From Megalopta genalis (taxonomy: Eukaryota; Arthropoda; Insecta; Hymenoptera; Halictidae), in assembly GCF_051020955.1 (NCBI RefSeq), contig NW_027476400.1, forward strand, positions 1-64,000: a DNA stretch of 64,000 nt, in the 5' to 3' direction. Each line of letters begins with the position of its first letter. Position 1 is the first letter of the stretch. Positions 63,591-64,000 of this stretch are shown piece after piece. The translations under genes and the position numbers were made by a program. The notes under the pieces were generated by a model, which saw only the letters and a program-made list of their open reading frames with translations, was not told the DNA's origin and made no database searches.

Positions 63591-64000
63591 GAAGTAGAAG
63601 GCTTAGCTTCGAATAAATGCGAAACAAATGGTTTACCTTCAAATACTTGTGATATATATGATTTAGCTTCAACAGCATGCGAAACAAAAGAGTTAGCTTC
63701 AAATCCATGCGAAACACATGATTTAGCTTCAAATCAATGCGAAGTAGGAGGCTTATCTTCGATCCCATCCGATACAAATGGTTTAGCTTCAAATTCTTGT
63801 GATATACATGATTTAGCTTCAACAGCATGCGAAACAAACGAGATAGCTTCAAATCCATGCGAAACACATGATTTAGCGTCAAATCAATGCGAAGTAGAAG
63901 GCTTATCTTCGAATCCATGCGAAACAAATGGTTTAGCTTCAAATACTTGTGATATACATGATTTAGCTACAACTGCATGCGAAAGAAACGAGTTAGCTTC
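63591..64000. repeat. Array continues past the right edge
   Basis: Ordinary HOR units, including GTTTACCTTC and AAAGAGTTAGC, like 56.5-56.9 kb. The final D monomer carries CTACAACTGCATGCGAAAG and the window stops inside the next E monomer. No array boundary is seen. Confidence 0.9.

Larger units (their letters stand above)
1..64000. repeat. Satellite array: 30-bp monomers in a 150-bp five-monomer higher-order repeat
   Basis: Every line of the window resolves into head-to-tail monomers of 30 bp. Most share a 5' half like GATTTAGCTTCAAAT and a 3' core like ATGCGAAAC. Five types occur in the fixed order A-B-C-D-E and give a 150-bp unit. Orientation is constant, with no inverted segment. The array is open at both ends: base 1 starts in an A monomer and base 64,000 falls in an E monomer. 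No stretch of 300 bases, nor any shorter stretch I could find, falls outside the repeat. There is no transposon terminus, poly-A tail, tRNA, rRNA or non-repeat gene. This organisation is typical of eukaryotic satellite DNA. The chromosomal location and the species cannot be read from the window. Whether any of it is transcribed is unknown. Confidence 0.97.

Noticed and set aside
1..64000. CRISPR array
   Set aside because: Repeat lengths near 30 bp look similar at first sight, but there are no unique spacers. Monomers abut directly, every interval is itself a repeat, and no cas-like gene is present.
1..64000. Pentapeptide-repeat or leucine-rich-repeat protein
   Set aside because: The ten-residue period and residue pattern fit neither the A-N/D-L-X-X pentapeptide nor the 20-29-residue leucine-rich repeat.
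1..64000. Bacterial or phage origin, with operons, promoters or terminators
   Set aside because: No ribosome-binding sites, non-repeat coding regions or hairpin terminators were seen, and a 64-kb multi-level satellite is not expected in such genomes.

Overview
The whole 64,000-base window is one uninterrupted satellite DNA array. I found no unique sequence, conventional gene, RNA gene or transposon in it, and the array runs off both ends. The basic unit is a 30-bp monomer. Five diverged monomer types (called A, B, C, D and E here) follow each other in fixed order and form a 150-bp higher-order repeat (HOR). By length that is about 427 HOR units, or roughly 2,130 monomers. The HOR exemplar is about 37% G+C. 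An array of this size with nested higher-order structure suggests a eukaryotic nuclear genome and a heterochromatic site (centromeric, pericentromeric, subtelomeric, or a sex or B chromosome). I do not recognise the family and cannot name the organism.

Layout (boundaries approximate). 1-12,170: mosaic of four 150-bp subtypes (alpha, beta, gamma, delta). 12,171-17,160: a second subfamily with its own diagnostic bases and an 840-bp period. 17,161-19,680: a third subfamily. 19,680-26,159 and 26,160-32,640: two adjacent, nearly identical copies of a 6.48-kb block. 32,641-35,410: a further partial copy, rich in small indels. 35,411-38,140: relative of 12.2-14.75 kb. 38,141-39,540: relative of 9.8-11.0 kb. 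39,541-46,890: third-subfamily mosaic, including a roughly 2-kb superunit at 40.1-42.1 kb. 46,890-51,068 and 51,661-57,010: a duplicated 4-5 kb block, whose second copy lost three HOR units and gained an extra 1,621-bp tandem copy. 57,011-59,080: mosaic. 59,080-63,590: a 2,128-bp superunit in two full copies and one partial copy. 63,591-64,000: ordinary array.

Long open frames exist, up to 888 codons on the minus strand. They arise because the 150-bp unit has no stop codon in one frame on each strand. Recurrent stops, shared and private frameshifts, and amino-acid-changing differences in both frames argue against protein-coding genes. The most informative content is the array's history: nested duplications, hybrid monomers from out-of-register exchange, an inherited 31-bp marker monomer found 12 times, and patches of private homopolymer indels that look like sequence error.
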